A stretch of DNA of 64,000 nt from Oscillospiraceae bacterium (lineage in GTDB: Bacteria; Bacillota; Clostridia; Oscillospirales; Oscillospiraceae). Location of the stretch: NCBI GenBank assembly GCA_015068035.1, contig SVLI01000008.1:1-64000 (forward strand). Reading direction: 5' to 3'. The number at the start of each line of letters is the position of its first letter. The first letter of the stretch is position 1. Below the pieces are notes generated by a model that saw nothing but the letters and a program-made list of their open reading frames with translations, was not told the origin of the DNA and made no database searches. Position numbers and translations under genes: made by a program. Positions 52,788 to 62,229 of the stretch are shown piece by piece.

Positions 52788-52817
52788 GACGGACGGCTTC
52801 ACGCCGTCCGTCTTTTT
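52788..52817 (+). terminator. Terminator of cassette 3
   Basis: A perfect stem GACGGACGGC/GCCGTCCGTC (52788-52797 with 52803-52812) followed by five T. Confidence 0.88.
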
Positions 52818-52959
52818 CGTGCTGCAGGAACTTCACTGGAGGCCTGGACGTAAGAAAAGGGGAGAGACTCTCTTTTTTCAGTACCTGCGCTGTGTTACAT
52901 AAAGCCTGCGCTTTGCGCATAAACTCACGGTATGTGGTTTTGGCGAGGGGTGAAGAGCG

Positions 52960-53802
52960 TTGAGCATGAGGACAGACAAAATTATATGTGTATCGGGTGA
53001 ACTCCTGAAACTATACGGACAAAAGCGTGTATCCCGCAGCGCCGCAGCGATGAGCTATTTTCTGCTTTTGACCGTGTTTCCGCTTCTGATCTGCCTCAAT
53101 GCCATGCTCGGTAGTATGTTTCCTTCGGCGGAGCGATTTGGAAATTTTGCAGCCGGTATTTTGCCCGAGGGGACGATTCGCTTTATTACGGATTATCTGC
53201 AGTATGTCAACTCCGGCAGAGGTGGGAAGATCTTGCCGGCGGGACTTGCGCTGATGTGCACAAGCAGCGCGGCTGCCTTCCGGTCCATTCACAATGTTAT
53301 GGCGGATCTGCGTGGAAAACCGCGCTTTCAAACCATTGCGTTTTGGCCCTTGAGCTTCTTGTTTTCGCTGCTGTTTCTGGCGGCGATGTACTTTGCCGTG
53401 CTGGTCGTGCTTTTTGGCAGGCAGTTGCTGCAGAGTGCAGCAAGCGTATTTCGGCTTGGCGATTTCAGCGGCGTATGGCAGGCGCTGCGCTTTCCGCTGC
53501 TGTTCTTTATTCTCCTGACGATGTTCTGGGGATTGTATCGGCTGACCGCGCCGAAGGAGGAGCGCGGTGAGCAGCTTCCCGGCGCGTTTGCAGCGGCGGC
53601 AGGCGTGGAAGTTCTCTCGGTGCTTTTTTCCGTTTTCGTCGGGATGTCCACCAAATATGCACTGGTCTACGGGTCGCTCGCATCGCTGATTATTTTGGTG
53701 CTGTGGCTGTATTTGTGCTGCACGATTGTCATTCTGGGCTGCGGGCTGAATATCGTGCTTTTGCAACGAAAAAATGACGAAAGAGGTGCTCGCGCGCAAT
53801 AA
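52960..53802 (+). CDS. YihY/BrkB-family membrane protein
   Basis: 280 aa, about six helices, with the family pattern AAMSYFLLLTVFPLLICLNAM near the N-terminus and YGSLASLIILVLWLYLCCTIVILG at the C-terminus. Members were once called ribonuclease BN by mistake; their function is not known. The TTG start at 52960 fits an AGGGGTG site 7 nt upstream; an ATG two codons later is the alternative. Confidence 0.85.
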   Translation: MSMRTDKIICVSGELLKLYGQKRVSRSAAAMSYFLLLTVFPLLICLNAMLGSMFPSAERFGNFAAGILPEGTIRFITDYLQYVNSGRGGKILPAGLALMCTSSAAAFRSIHNVMADLRGKPRFQTIAFWPLSFLFSLLFLAAMYFAVLVVLFGRQLLQSAASVFRLGDFSGVWQALRFPLLFFILLTMFWGLYRLTAPKEERGEQLPGAFAAAAGVEVLSVLFSVFVGMSTKYALVYGSLASLIILVLWLYLCCTIVILGCGLNIVLLQRKNDERGARAQ

Positions 53803-53809
53803 ATAATGC

Positions 53810-53838
53810 TTGCAATCCTTGCGTTTCTGTGCTATAAT
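53810..53838 (+). promoter_or_regulatory. Promoter of the rimP-nusA-infB operon
   Basis: -35 TTGCAA (53810-53815), 17-bp spacer, -10 TATAAT (53833-53838). Confidence 0.8.
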
Positions 53839-53874
53839 TCCCAAAGCATGGTAGTAATGGTAGTGTTTTGTGTT

Positions 53875-53898
53875 GAGTGGGTGCCCCCCACTCTTTTT
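53875..53898 (+). terminator. Leader terminator/attenuator before rimP
   Basis: A perfect stem GAGTGGG/CCCACTC (53875-53881 with 53887-53893), five-base loop and TTTTT. It lies between the operon promoter and rimP, so transcripts must read through it. In B. subtilis the same operon is controlled by NusA-dependent termination in its leader, which makes an attenuator likely. It may also end brkB transcription. Confidence 0.75.
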
Positions 53899-53941
53899 GT
53901 TGATCGGAAAAGAATTGTCAAAAATTGGAAAATGGTGACTT

Positions 53942-54394
53942 ATGAGTAAGATTACAGATCTGATTTGGTCCCTTGCAGAGCCTGTCGCGAAGAATCACGG
54001 CTGCTCAATTTGGGATGTGGAATTTGTCAAAGAGGCCGGCACACGCTATCTGCGTGTGTACATTGATAAGGATGAAGGCATCTGCATTGACGACTGTGAG
54101 GCTGTCAGCCGGGAGCTCGATCCGATCCTGGACGAAGCCGACCCCATTGTGGAGAGCTATGTGTTTGAGGTGTGCTCTGCCGGAGCTGAGCGCGAGCTCA
54201 AGCGTCCGTCTGATTTTGAGCGTTTTCTCGGTTCGACGGTTGAGGTGCGCTTCTTCCAGAACATCAATGGTCGCAAGTCGGTGATCGGAACGCTGCAGAG
54301 CTATGAAAACGGTGATGTGACCGTGCAGTCCGGCGCGGAAACACTAAAATTTGTGAAAGCACAGATCGCGCAGGTGCGCCTGCGTATTGTTTGA
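53942..54394 (+). CDS. rimP: Ribosome maturation factor RimP
   Basis: 150 aa. Two-domain fold with WDVEFVKEAGTRYLRVYIDK, the ISIDDC-like GICIDDCEAVSREL, and VSSPG-like VCSAGAERELKR. It assists 30S maturation and always precedes nusA, as here. Confidence 0.94.
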   Translation: MSKITDLIWSLAEPVAKNHGCSIWDVEFVKEAGTRYLRVYIDKDEGICIDDCEAVSRELDPILDEADPIVESYVFEVCSAGAERELKRPSDFERFLGSTVEVRFFQNINGRKSVIGTLQSYENGDVTVQSGAETLKFVKAQIAQVRLRIV

Positions 54395-54417
54395 TTAAGA
54401 TAAGGATGGTTAAGACA

Positions 54418-55470
54418 ATGAACGCTGAATTCTTTGCCGCAATTGAGGATATTGAAAGAGAAAAGGGCATCCCGAAGGCCTATATGCTCGAAAAGATCAA
54501 TCAGGCGCTGCTGGCCGCTTTCCGCAAGGACAATCCGGAAGCGGCGGATAACGTCGCGATCGTCGTGGACGAGGATAAGAAAAAGATCGATATGTTCGTT
54601 CAGAAGACGGTTGTGGAAGAAGTCACCGAGGGTGCGATTGAGCTGACGCTGGATGAAGCGAAGCGCTTTTCCAAGCGAGCCGCGCTCGGCGATGTTATCA
54701 ATGTGCCGGTGGAGACAAAGAAGTTCGGCCGTATTGCAGCGCAGGCTGCAAAGCAGGTGATCATCCAGGGCATTCGTGAGGCGGAGCGTGGCATGGTCTT
54801 TGAGGAGTTCACCTCCAAAGAGCATGAGATACTCACGGGCGTTGTTTCCCGCATTGACCCGCGCACCGGCGGCGCGCTGATCAAGATCAGCTCCAACTCC
54901 GAATTCACGGAGGCCATGCTTGCGCCCAATGAGTGTATCCGCGGCGAAGTGCTCACGGAGGGTATGCGCATCAAGGTTTATGTGGTGGAGGTCCGCCGCA
55001 GCACGCGCGGTCCGCAGGTTCTCATTTCCCGCACGCATCCGGGCCTGGTCAAGCGTCTGTTTGAACTGGAAGTGCCCGAAATCTATGACGGAACCGTTTC
55101 TGTTATGAGCATTGCGCGTGAGGCGGGCAACCGCACGAAGATGGCCGTTTGGAGCAACGATCCCGCGGTTGATCCCATCGGTGCCTGCGTCGGTCCCAAG
55201 GGCGGACGTGTTGCGAGCATCGTAGAAGAGCTCGGCGGCGAAAAGATTGACATCATCAAGTACAGCGAGGAGCCGGAGGCCTATATCGCCGCGGCGCTTT
55301 CCCCGTCCGAGGTAATCAGCGTTACGCTGCTCGACGAGGGCAAGAGCTGCCGCGTGGTCGTGCCCGACACGCAGCTTTCGCTCGCAATCGGCAAGGAAGG
55401 GCAGAACGCCCGTCTGGCGGCGAAGCTGACCGGTTATAAGATCGACATCAAGCCCGAAAGCGAATCCTGA
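54418..55470 (+). CDS. nusA: Transcription termination/antitermination protein NusA
   Basis: 350 aa. N-terminal RNAP-binding domain, S1 domain (about 135-200, with GVVSRIDPRTGGALI), and two KH domains (DPIGACVGPKGGRVASIVEELGGEKIDII and LAIGKEGQNARLAAKLTGYKIDI). There are no C-terminal acidic repeats, normal for Firmicutes. It is probably autoregulated through the leader hairpin. The ATG at 54418 matches the usual NusA N-terminus better than the upstream ATG at 54406. Confidence 0.96.
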   Translation: MNAEFFAAIEDIEREKGIPKAYMLEKINQALLAAFRKDNPEAADNVAIVVDEDKKKIDMFVQKTVVEEVTEGAIELTLDEAKRFSKRAALGDVINVPVETKKFGRIAAQAAKQVIIQGIREAERGMVFEEFTSKEHEILTGVVSRIDPRTGGALIKISSNSEFTEAMLAPNECIRGEVLTEGMRIKVYVVEVRRSTRGPQVLISRTHPGLVKRLFELEVPEIYDGTVSVMSIAREAGNRTKMAVWSNDPAVDPIGACVGPKGGRVASIVEELGGEKIDIIKYSEEPEAYIAAALSPSEVISVTLLDEGKSCRVVVPDTQLSLAIGKEGQNARLAAKLTGYKIDIKPESES

Positions 55471-55513
55471 GCTTTTCGGGAATTTCAAAAAGAAGAAGTA
55501 AGGAGGGGAGACT

Positions 55514-55792
55514 GTGCCAAAGAAGATTCCGCTGCGGCAATGCCTTGGCTGCCGTGAAATGAAACCGAAGAAAGAGCTGCTGCGCGTTGTGCGTTCACCG
55601 GAAGGCGAAGTGTCGCTGGATTTTCGAGGTAAGGCTCCCGGACGCGGTGCCTATGTGTGCCACAGCATGGATTGCCTGAAACGCGCGATCAAGTCCCGTG
55701 CGATCGAACGCGCGTTTGACACAAGCATTCCGGCTGAGATTTATGAGCAGCTTACTGCGCAGATGGAGGCCGGCGATGGAACAGGAGAATAG
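55514..55792 (+). CDS. rnpM: RNase P modulator RnpM (YlxR)
   Basis: 92 aa. RQCLGCREMKPKKELLRVVRS and the GRGAYVC signature define YlxR/DUF448, which binds RNase P RNA in B. subtilis. GTG start after AGGAGGGGAG. It overlaps the L7Ae gene by 17 nt. Confidence 0.93.
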   Translation: MPKKIPLRQCLGCREMKPKKELLRVVRSPEGEVSLDFRGKAPGRGAYVCHSMDCLKRAIKSRAIERAFDTSIPAEIYEQLTAQMEAGDGTGE

Positions 55793-56216
55793 AGCGATCC
55801 GATATTTGAGCATTGCCCGAAAGGCCGGTTCTTTGCAGCTCGGCGAGGAGGATACCGGCATAGCCGTGCGGGGCGGAAAAGCAAAGCTTGTGCTGCTTGC
55901 ATTCGATGCCTCCGATAATGCAAGACGGCGGGCAGAGGGCTTTGTTTACGGCAGAAAAATGCCGCTTGTGCGCCTGCCCTATACGAAAGAGGAAATCTCC
56001 TTTGCAACAGGCAAGGGCGGATGCAGTATGTTGGCGGTGACGGATATTGGGCTGGCAAGCAGCTTCCTTTCCGCACTTGCGCAGCAGGATCCGGAGCGCT
56101 ATGCGGAAACGGCGCAGGCGCTGGAATTGAAGAGAGAAAAAGCGAATAAGCGTAAAGCAGAGGCGGCAGCACATAGACGCAATGTAAAAACCGGCAAGAG
56201 GAGGACGACGAAATGA
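55776..56216 (+). CDS. L7Ae/YlxQ-family RNA-binding protein
   Basis: 146 aa. The L7Ae fold spans residues 1-100 ([37 protein letters not shown]), followed by a basic Lys/Arg-rich tail not found in the short Bacillus YlxQ. It likely binds kink-turn RNA. The stop overlaps the infB start (ATGA). Confidence 0.88.
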   Translation: MEQENRAIRYLSIARKAGSLQLGEEDTGIAVRGGKAKLVLLAFDASDNARRRAEGFVYGRKMPLVRLPYTKEEISFATGKGGCSMLAVTDIGLASSFLSALAQQDPERYAETAQALELKREKANKRKAEAAAHRRNVKTGKRRTTK

Positions 56217-58567
56217 GTATGGGAAAATACAGGGTGCATGAGGTGGCGAAGGACTTTGGCATGGGTTCCAAAGCGATTACGCAGATCCTCACGGATTATG
56301 CGACCACGCCGAAAAACCATATGCAGGTTCTGGAGGACGAGGAGCTTTCCGTTATCTTTGAGTACCTGACGCAGCATCACCAGATGACCGACATCTCTGA
56401 GGTCTACAAAACGCCGGTCGTTGAGGAAAAGAAGGAAGAAAAGCCTGCAGAGCCGAAGCAGGAGGCGCAGAAGCCGGCCGGACAAAAGCCCGCAGCGGAG
56501 GCGAAGCCTGCCGAGCCGAAGCAGGAACAACCGAAGCAGCCCCAGAAGCAGCAGCAGGTGCACACGCCCCGGCAGATGCCGGAGAAGCGCGTGATTGATA
56601 CTCGCGGCGCAACGAATACGGACCTTGCCAAGTACGACGAGAAGTACGACAAGATGGCCGGCGACCGCGTGGGCGACAATAACCGCAGAAACAACAACAA
56701 AAAGAATGTGAACAACCGGAACAGACAGCGTCAGCAGTCCGCCGTGGCCAGCGCCAAGCGTCGGCAGGAAGAGCGGGACAAGATGCAGAGTCTGCAGCTT
56801 GAGATCGCCAAGAAGGCGCCTGTCAAGGTGTCCATTCCGGATGAGATCTCCGTTGGCGAGCTGGCCAGCCGCATGAAGAAGACGGCGGTTGAAGTCATCA
56901 AGCAGCTCATTAAGCTTGGTGTTATGGCTTCTGTTTCCGACCTGATTGACTACGACACCGCTGCGCTTGTTGCAATGGAGCTTGGCTGCAAGGTGGAAAA
57001 GGAAGTCGTCGTGACGGTCGAGGAGCGCCTGATTGACGATCATGAGGATCGCGAAGAGGATCTCGTGCCGCGCGCCCCCGTCGTTGTGGTTATGGGACAC
57101 GTCGACCACGGCAAGACCAGCCTGCTCGACCGCATTCGTCAGGCGAACGTGGCCTCCGGCGAGGCCGGTGGCATCACGCAGCACATCGGTGCTTACCGCG
57201 TTTCCATTAACGGAAGCCCCATCACGTTCCTGGATACACCGGGACACGAAGCGTTTACATCCATGCGTGCCCGCGGTGCCATGGTTACGGATATTGCAAT
57301 TCTGGTCGTCGCAGCGGACGACGGCATCATGCCGCAGACCGTTGAGTCGATCAACCATGCGAAGGCCGCCGGCGTTTCCATCGTTGTTGCGATCAACAAG
57401 ATGGACGTGCAGGGCGCGAACCCTGACCGAATCAAGCAGCAGCTCACGGAGTATGAGCTGGTTGCTGAAGAGTGGGGCGGTGATACGATGGTGTGCCCCA
57501 TCTCCGCCAAAACCGGCCAGGGCATTGAGGATCTGCTGGAGATGGTCGTTGTTGCGGCCGAAATGCGTGAACTCAAGGCCAACCCCAACCGCGCGGCAAA
57601 GGGTACGGTTATCGAGGCGCGTCTTGATAAGGGCCGCGGCCCCATTATGACCGTACTTGTCCAGAACGGAACGCTGCATCAGGGCGACGTGATCATTGCC
57701 GGCACTGCAGTCGGCCGTGTGCGCGTGATGACCAACGACAGAGGAGAGCGTGTTACAGAGGCTGGCCCGAGCATCCCGGTGGAAATCACGGGTATGTCCG
57801 AGGTTCCCGGCGCGGGCGATGTGTTCAACGCCGTGGAAGACGAGCGCATGGCGCGTGAGCTTGCCGAGGAACGCAGACAGCAGAAGAAGGATCAGCTGCT
57901 CGGCAGCGCTCGCAAGGTCTCGTTGGAAGATCTGTTCTCTCAGATCAAGCAGGGCGAGCTGAAAGATTTCAATATCATTGTCAAGGCGGATGTGCAGGGC
58001 AGCGCTGAGGCGGTCAAGAGCTCTTTGGAAAAGCTCACGAACGAGGAAGTGCGTGTGCGCGTGATCCACTCCGGCGTCGGCGCGATCAACGAGTCCGACG
58101 TGATGCTGGCCGCGACGAGCGGCGCGCTGATTGTCGGCTTCAATGTGCGTCCGGACAACGCCGCGAAGGATAGTGCTGCGCGTGCAAACGTCGACATGCG
58201 CATGTATCGCGTGATTTATGACTGCATCAATGAGATTGAGTCCGCCATGAAGGGCATGCTCGCGCCGAAGTTCCGCGAGGCGATCATTGGCCATGCGGAA
58301 GTTCGTCAGGTTTACAAGGTCTCCAAGGTTGGCACGGTCTGCGGCTGCTATGTGTCTGACGGTAAGATTCTGCGCGGCTGCAAGGTCCGCGTGCTGCGTG
58401 ACAACATTGTCATTCACGAGGGCGACTTGGCATCCCTGCGCCGCTTTAAGGATGACGTGCGCGAGGTCGTGACAAACTATGAGTGCGGCATGCAGGTTGA
58501 GAAGTTTAACGACATCAAAGAGGGCGATGTGATTGAGTGCTTCGTCATGGAGCAGATCCAGCGCTAA
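56213..58567 (+). CDS. infB: Translation initiation factor IF-2
   Basis: 784 aa. The N-terminal IF2_N region ([17 protein letters not shown]) is followed by a Lys/Pro/Glu/Gln-rich linker, then a second IF2_N ([20 protein letters not shown]), the G domain with [20 protein letters not shown] and NKMD, and domains II-IV. It brings initiator tRNA to the 30S subunit. The linker is short for the family. Confidence 0.97.
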   Translation: MSMGKYRVHEVAKDFGMGSKAITQILTDYATTPKNHMQVLEDEELSVIFEYLTQHHQMTDISEVYKTPVVEEKKEEKPAEPKQEAQKPAGQKPAAEAKPAEPKQEQPKQPQKQQQVHTPRQMPEKRVIDTRGATNTDLAKYDEKYDKMAGDRVGDNNRRNNNKKNVNNRNRQRQQSAVASAKRRQEERDKMQSLQLEIAKKAPVKVSIPDEISVGELASRMKKTAVEVIKQLIKLGVMASVSDLIDYDTAALVAMELGCKVEKEVVVTVEERLIDDHEDREEDLVPRAPVVVVMGHVDHGKTSLLDRIRQANVASGEAGGITQHIGAYRVSINGSPITFLDTPGHEAFTSMRARGAMVTDIAILVVAADDGIMPQTVESINHAKAAGVSIVVAINKMDVQGANPDRIKQQLTEYELVAEEWGGDTMVCPISAKTGQGIEDLLEMVVVAAEMRELKANPNRAAKGTVIEARLDKGRGPIMTVLVQNGTLHQGDVIIAGTAVGRVRVMTNDRGERVTEAGPSIPVEITGMSEVPGAGDVFNAVEDERMARELAEERRQQKKDQLLGSARKVSLEDLFSQIKQGELKDFNIIVKADVQGSAEAVKSSLEKLTNEEVRVRVIHSGVGAINESDVMLAATSGALIVGFNVRPDNAAKDSAARANVDMRMYRVIYDCINEIESAMKGMLAPKFREAIIGHAEVRQVYKVSKVGTVCGCYVSDGKILRGCKVRVLRDNIVIHEGDLASLRRFKDDVREVVTNYECGMQVEKFNDIKEGDVIECFVMEQIQR

Positions 58568-58614
58568 AGAAATTGCACCATGCCGCATGCAGCGGTTAAA
58601 GGAGCTTAGAAATT

Positions 58615-58974
58615 ATGCCATCGAACAGAATCGGCAGAACAAATGACGATATACAGCGCGTTTTGAGTGAGCGTCTGCGCTCAGTCAAGGATCCGCGTGT
58701 GAATCAGGGTATGCTCAGCATCACCCGCGTGGACGCAACCGGAGATCTGCGCTATGCCAAGATCTATATCAGCGCGCTCGGCGAAGTGAATGAGAAGGAG
58801 CTGACGAAGGGGCTGCGTTCTGCCTCCGGTTGGCTTCGGCGCGAGCTTGCCAATGCGCTCTCCCTTCGCTATACGCCCGAACTGATTTTTATCCTGGACC
58901 ATTCCATTGAGCACGGCGCACAGATTAACCGGCTCATCAGCGGACTGGATATACGGGAGGATGAGGAAGAATGA
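58615..58974 (+). CDS. rbfA: Ribosome-binding factor A
   Basis: 119 aa, KH-like fold with VLSERLRSVKDPRVNQGMLSITRV and LRYTPELIFILDHSIEHGAQI. It is a 30S maturation factor. AAGGAG precedes the ATG, and it overlaps the DHH gene by ATGA. Confidence 0.95.
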   Translation: MPSNRIGRTNDDIQRVLSERLRSVKDPRVNQGMLSITRVDATGDLRYAKIYISALGEVNEKELTKGLRSASGWLRRELANALSLRYTPELIFILDHSIEHGAQINRLISGLDIREDEEE

Positions 58975-59906
58975 ACGTGCAGGAATGTGCGCGGCTGCTC
59001 GCAGAGCGTGACCGTTTCCTGATCGTTACGCACCGTCGCCCGGATGGAGACACCATCGGCAGCGCCGTTGCGCTCTGCTGTGCGCTGCGCGGCATGGGGA
59101 AGGAAGCCTTCGTTTATCCGAATCCGCAGGTTACGGATAGCTACATGCCCTTTATTGCGCCCTATTTCGCGCACGAGGACTATGAGGCGTCCTGCGTTGT
59201 CGCAGTGGATGTTGCGGACAGCAACATGTACGCCAACGGATTTTCAGGAAAGGTTGATTTTGCGATCGATCATCACCCGGCGAACACGGGCTATGCGCAG
59301 CATACGCTTGTGATGAGCGAGAAGTCCGCCTGCGGCGAGATTGTTTTGCTCGTGCTCAAGGAGATGGGCTGCCCCATCACGCCGGAGATCGCCACCGTGC
59401 TTTACATGTCGGTTTCAACCGATACCGGCTGCTTTGCCTACAGCAACACAACGGCCGAGACGCATGCTGCGGCAGCGGAGCTTATCGCTGCGGGCGCGGA
59501 TTTTCAGCATATCAACAAGGCCCTGTTTCGCACCGCCTCTGCAGCGCGTCTGCAGCTGGAGGCGATGATATTCACGAATCTGCGCCGTTATCAGAACGGC
59601 GAGGTCAACATCGCGATTGTGACGCTGGACATGATGAAGAAAGCGGGCACAACCGAGGATGACTGCGACGATCTGGCCGCGCTTCCGGGCAAGATCGCCG
59701 GCAATAAGATTTCTGCAACAGTGCGTGAACTGACGGAGAACCATTGCAAGATCTCCGTGCGTACCGGAACGGAGTTCGACGCCTCTGCCATCTGCCGCAA
59801 GTTTGGCGGCGGCGGACATGTTATGGCTGCCGGCTGTGAGATTTCCGCCCCTCCGGAGAAGGCAGCGGAAATGATCGCCGAAGCCATCCGTGAGGTATGG
59901 AAATGA
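58971..59906 (+). CDS. nrnA: DHH/DHHA1 phosphoesterase (NrnA-like)
   Basis: 311 aa. DHH motifs THRRPDGDTIGSAVAL, VDVADSNM and DHHPANTG; C-terminal DHHA1 with GGGGHVMAAGCEI. NrnA degrades nano-RNAs and pAp or linear c-di-nucleotides. Its position between rbfA and truB is conserved in Firmicutes. Confidence 0.93.
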   Translation: MNVQECARLLAERDRFLIVTHRRPDGDTIGSAVALCCALRGMGKEAFVYPNPQVTDSYMPFIAPYFAHEDYEASCVVAVDVADSNMYANGFSGKVDFAIDHHPANTGYAQHTLVMSEKSACGEIVLLVLKEMGCPITPEIATVLYMSVSTDTGCFAYSNTTAETHAAAAELIAAGADFQHINKALFRTASAARLQLEAMIFTNLRRYQNGEVNIAIVTLDMMKKAGTTEDDCDDLAALPGKIAGNKISATVRELTENHCKISVRTGTEFDASAICRKFGGGGHVMAAGCEISAPPEKAAEMIAEAIREVWK

Positions 59907-60769
59907 CGGGCATCCTGCTCGTTGACAAGAGCGAGGGTTGGACGAGTCACGACGTTGTGGCAAAGCTGCGTGGCGTGACGCGCGAGAAGCGGATCGGACA
60001 TTCCGGAACGCTCGACCCGATGGCGACGGGGTTGCTTGTCGTTTTTCTCGGCCGCGCGACCCGCGCGGTCGAATTCGCGGAAGCGGATGAAAAAACCTAT
60101 ATAGCCGGTCTGCGGCTTGGCATGAGCACAGACACGCAGGACACAACGGGCAACACGCTCGCGCTTTGTGATGCCCTGCCTTCCCGCAGTGAGCTGGAAG
60201 AGAAGCTTGCGCAGTTTTGCGGCGAGATCGAGCAGATTCCGCCGATGTATTCTGCGATTAAGCACGAGGGCAAGAAGCTCTATGAGCTGGCGCGCAAGGG
60301 CGTCGAGGTGGAGAGAAAAGCCCGGAGCGTGACGATTCACGAACTGGAGATTCTGTCGGGCTCCGACGCGGATTACAGTTTACGTATCCGCTGCTCAAAG
60401 GGCACTTATGTGCGCACCCTGTGCCATGACATTGGGCAGGCGCTCGGATGCGGCGGGTGTATGTCATCCCTGCGGCGCGTTCACGCGGGCGCATTTCGCG
60501 TGGAGCAAGCCTGCAAGATTGATGCGCTCACGGATGCGGAAGCGGTAGATAAGCGTCTGCTGCCGGTTGACACGCTGTTTTCTGAGCTCCCGGCTTATAC
60601 GGTCGGGGAGAGTGCGCTGCGCTTTGTCTATAATGGAAATAACATTACAGCGCCTGCGCTTGAAAACGGCAGATACAGAGTCTATGCCCCGGATGGGGAA
60701 TTTCTGATGCTTGGTGAGGCGGAGGATGGATGCCTGAAAACGGTGAAATCCTTCTTTATGCCGAAATGA
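59903..60769 (+). CDS. truB: tRNA pseudouridine-55 synthase
   Basis: 288 aa. DKSEGWTSHDVV and the catalytic-Asp motif GHSGTLDPMATGLL are present, with a RIRCSKGTYVRTLCHDIG segment. The ATG at 59903 has TGAGG at a proper distance; one two codons earlier is possible. It overlaps nrnA. Confidence 0.95.
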   Translation: MTGILLVDKSEGWTSHDVVAKLRGVTREKRIGHSGTLDPMATGLLVVFLGRATRAVEFAEADEKTYIAGLRLGMSTDTQDTTGNTLALCDALPSRSELEEKLAQFCGEIEQIPPMYSAIKHEGKKLYELARKGVEVERKARSVTIHELEILSGSDADYSLRIRCSKGTYVRTLCHDIGQALGCGGCMSSLRRVHAGAFRVEQACKIDALTDAEAVDKRLLPVDTLFSELPAYTVGESALRFVYNGNNITAPALENGRYRVYAPDGEFLMLGEAEDGCLKTVKSFFMPK

Positions 60770-60790
60770 GCATCGGTAACAGAGGACAGT

Positions 60791-61690
60791 ATGACAGAGA
60801 TAAAGAGAGTAATCGCCCTGGGTTTTTTTGATGGAATTCATCTTGGACACGGGGCGCTGATGGAAATGACGGCAAGTCGCGCAGCCGCGCTCAATGCGCA
60901 GGCTGCCGCGGTGAGCTTTGATATGCATCCGGACACGCTGATCAAAGGGGAAACAGTTCCGCTGATTAGCAGCGCGCAGGACAAAAAAGAGCTGATCGGA
61001 CGTTTGTATGGGATCAACGAACTGATCCTCATTCATTTTGATGAGCATCTGATGCAGACCCCGTGGGAGGAGTTTGCGGTTTATCTGCGCGATGAGCTGC
61101 ACGCAGTGCATATCGTGGTCGGCCACGATTTTCACTTTGGATACAGGGGCGAGGGTGATGCAGAGCGCCTGCGCGTGTTTTGTGAGGAGAACGGTCTTGG
61201 CTTCGACGTGATTCCCAAGGTGGAGATGGACGGCCGCGTGATCAGTTCCACCTATATCCGCAGTCTGCTTTTGGATGGAGAGATTGAACGAGCCAACGCG
61301 TTTTTGGGCCATCCGCACTCGCTTTCCGGCATTGTGGAGAGCGGTTTCCAGCTGGGAAGAACGATCGGCATTCCAACGACCAACCTGCGTTTTGCGCCCG
61401 GCGTTTTGGAGCCCCGCCACGGCGTATATGTGACAAAGACTTTCTTTGACGGTCTGGAATACATGGCGGTGACCAATGTGGGTGTGCGTCCCACGGTGGG
61501 CGGCAAGGACGCGGTGACGGTTGAGAGCCATATTTTGGATTTCTCGGGCGACCTTTACGGGAAGACCATTCGGGTGGAGTTTTATTCCTTTCTGCGGCCG
61601 GAGAAGAAGTTCGACTCGGTTGACGAACTGCGTGACCAGATCAGCAAGCGGGACGCCCAGCGCGTTCGCGATTACTTTGCTAAACCGTGA
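60791..61690 (+). CDS. ribF: Bifunctional riboflavin kinase/FAD synthetase
   Basis: 299 aa. N-terminal FAD synthetase with GFFDGIHLGHGALM and STYIRSLL; C-terminal riboflavin kinase with GIPTTNL, RHGVYVTK and ESHILDFSGDLYG. It makes FMN and FAD. It is the last gene of the nusA operon and supplies the cofactor used by the nearby flavoproteins. Confidence 0.95.
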   Translation: MTEIKRVIALGFFDGIHLGHGALMEMTASRAAALNAQAAAVSFDMHPDTLIKGETVPLISSAQDKKELIGRLYGINELILIHFDEHLMQTPWEEFAVYLRDELHAVHIVVGHDFHFGYRGEGDAERLRVFCEENGLGFDVIPKVEMDGRVISSTYIRSLLLDGEIERANAFLGHPHSLSGIVESGFQLGRTIGIPTTNLRFAPGVLEPRHGVYVTKTFFDGLEYMAVTNVGVRPTVGGKDAVTVESHILDFSGDLYGKTIRVEFYSFLRPEKKFDSVDELRDQISKRDAQRVRDYFAKP

Positions 61691-61697
61691 TTTGAAA

Positions 61698-61737
61698 ATA
61701 AAAAGCGTCCCGGTACATCTGTACCGGGACGCTTTTT
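61698..61737. terminator. Bidirectional terminator after ribF
   Basis: A perfect hairpin AAAAGCGTCCCGGTAC.../...GTACCGGGACGCTTTT (61701-61736) with A and T runs on both sides. It separates convergent ribF and the DUF4330 gene. Confidence 0.9.
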
Positions 61738-61773
61738 CTGTTTTCTGTATAGCTTTTTTAAGCGCTTGCGGGG

Positions 61774-62229
61774 TTATTGCACAATCTGCGCATCATATAC
61801 GGCAACATAGTATTTGCCTATGCCTGCATAGATCACCATGGTGTGACCGATGCCGAAAAGCGTGTTGCCGACAACCGGCCCGTGTTCCGTCATTTTGGCG
61901 GGAACTTCGCCTGTGATGTAGATGGAGCAATAGTTCTCGTCGTTTGCACTTTCGAGGTTGGGCTGATAATCCTCAACACGAATATCGGTTACGACACCGA
62001 GCTGTAACTTCGTGTCGCTGATGTAGAGCGTATCACCGATTTGCGTGTGTGCAGGGACAAAATCAGCGCATTTTTCCATGTAGTAGGTAATACGCACGGT
62101 CTGCAAATCGTCATTACTGCTGTTTTTGGGCAGCAGCTTATAGCCTACGAAAGCCACAGCCAACACAACGAGGATAATCACGATCAGGTCAATGATGTTG
62201 AACCGGCCCTTTTTCTTTTCGTTATTCAT
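61774..62229 (-). CDS. DUF4330-family membrane-anchored protein
   Basis: 151 aa. KKKGRFNIIDLIVIILVVLAV at the N-terminus is a basic start plus one helix; the rest is a beta-rich extracytoplasmic domain of the DUF4330 kind. Such genes are commonly found in polysaccharide loci; function unknown. Its start overlaps the stop of the upstream O-antigen ligase-like gene (ATGA). Confidence 0.8.
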   Translation of the reverse strand: MNNEKKKGRFNIIDLIVIILVVLAVAFVGYKLLPKNSSNDDLQTVRITYYMEKCADFVPAHTQIGDTLYISDTKLQLGVVTDIRVEDYQPNLESANDENYCSIYITGEVPAKMTEHGPVVGNTLFGIGHTMVIYAGIGKYYVAVYDAQIVQ

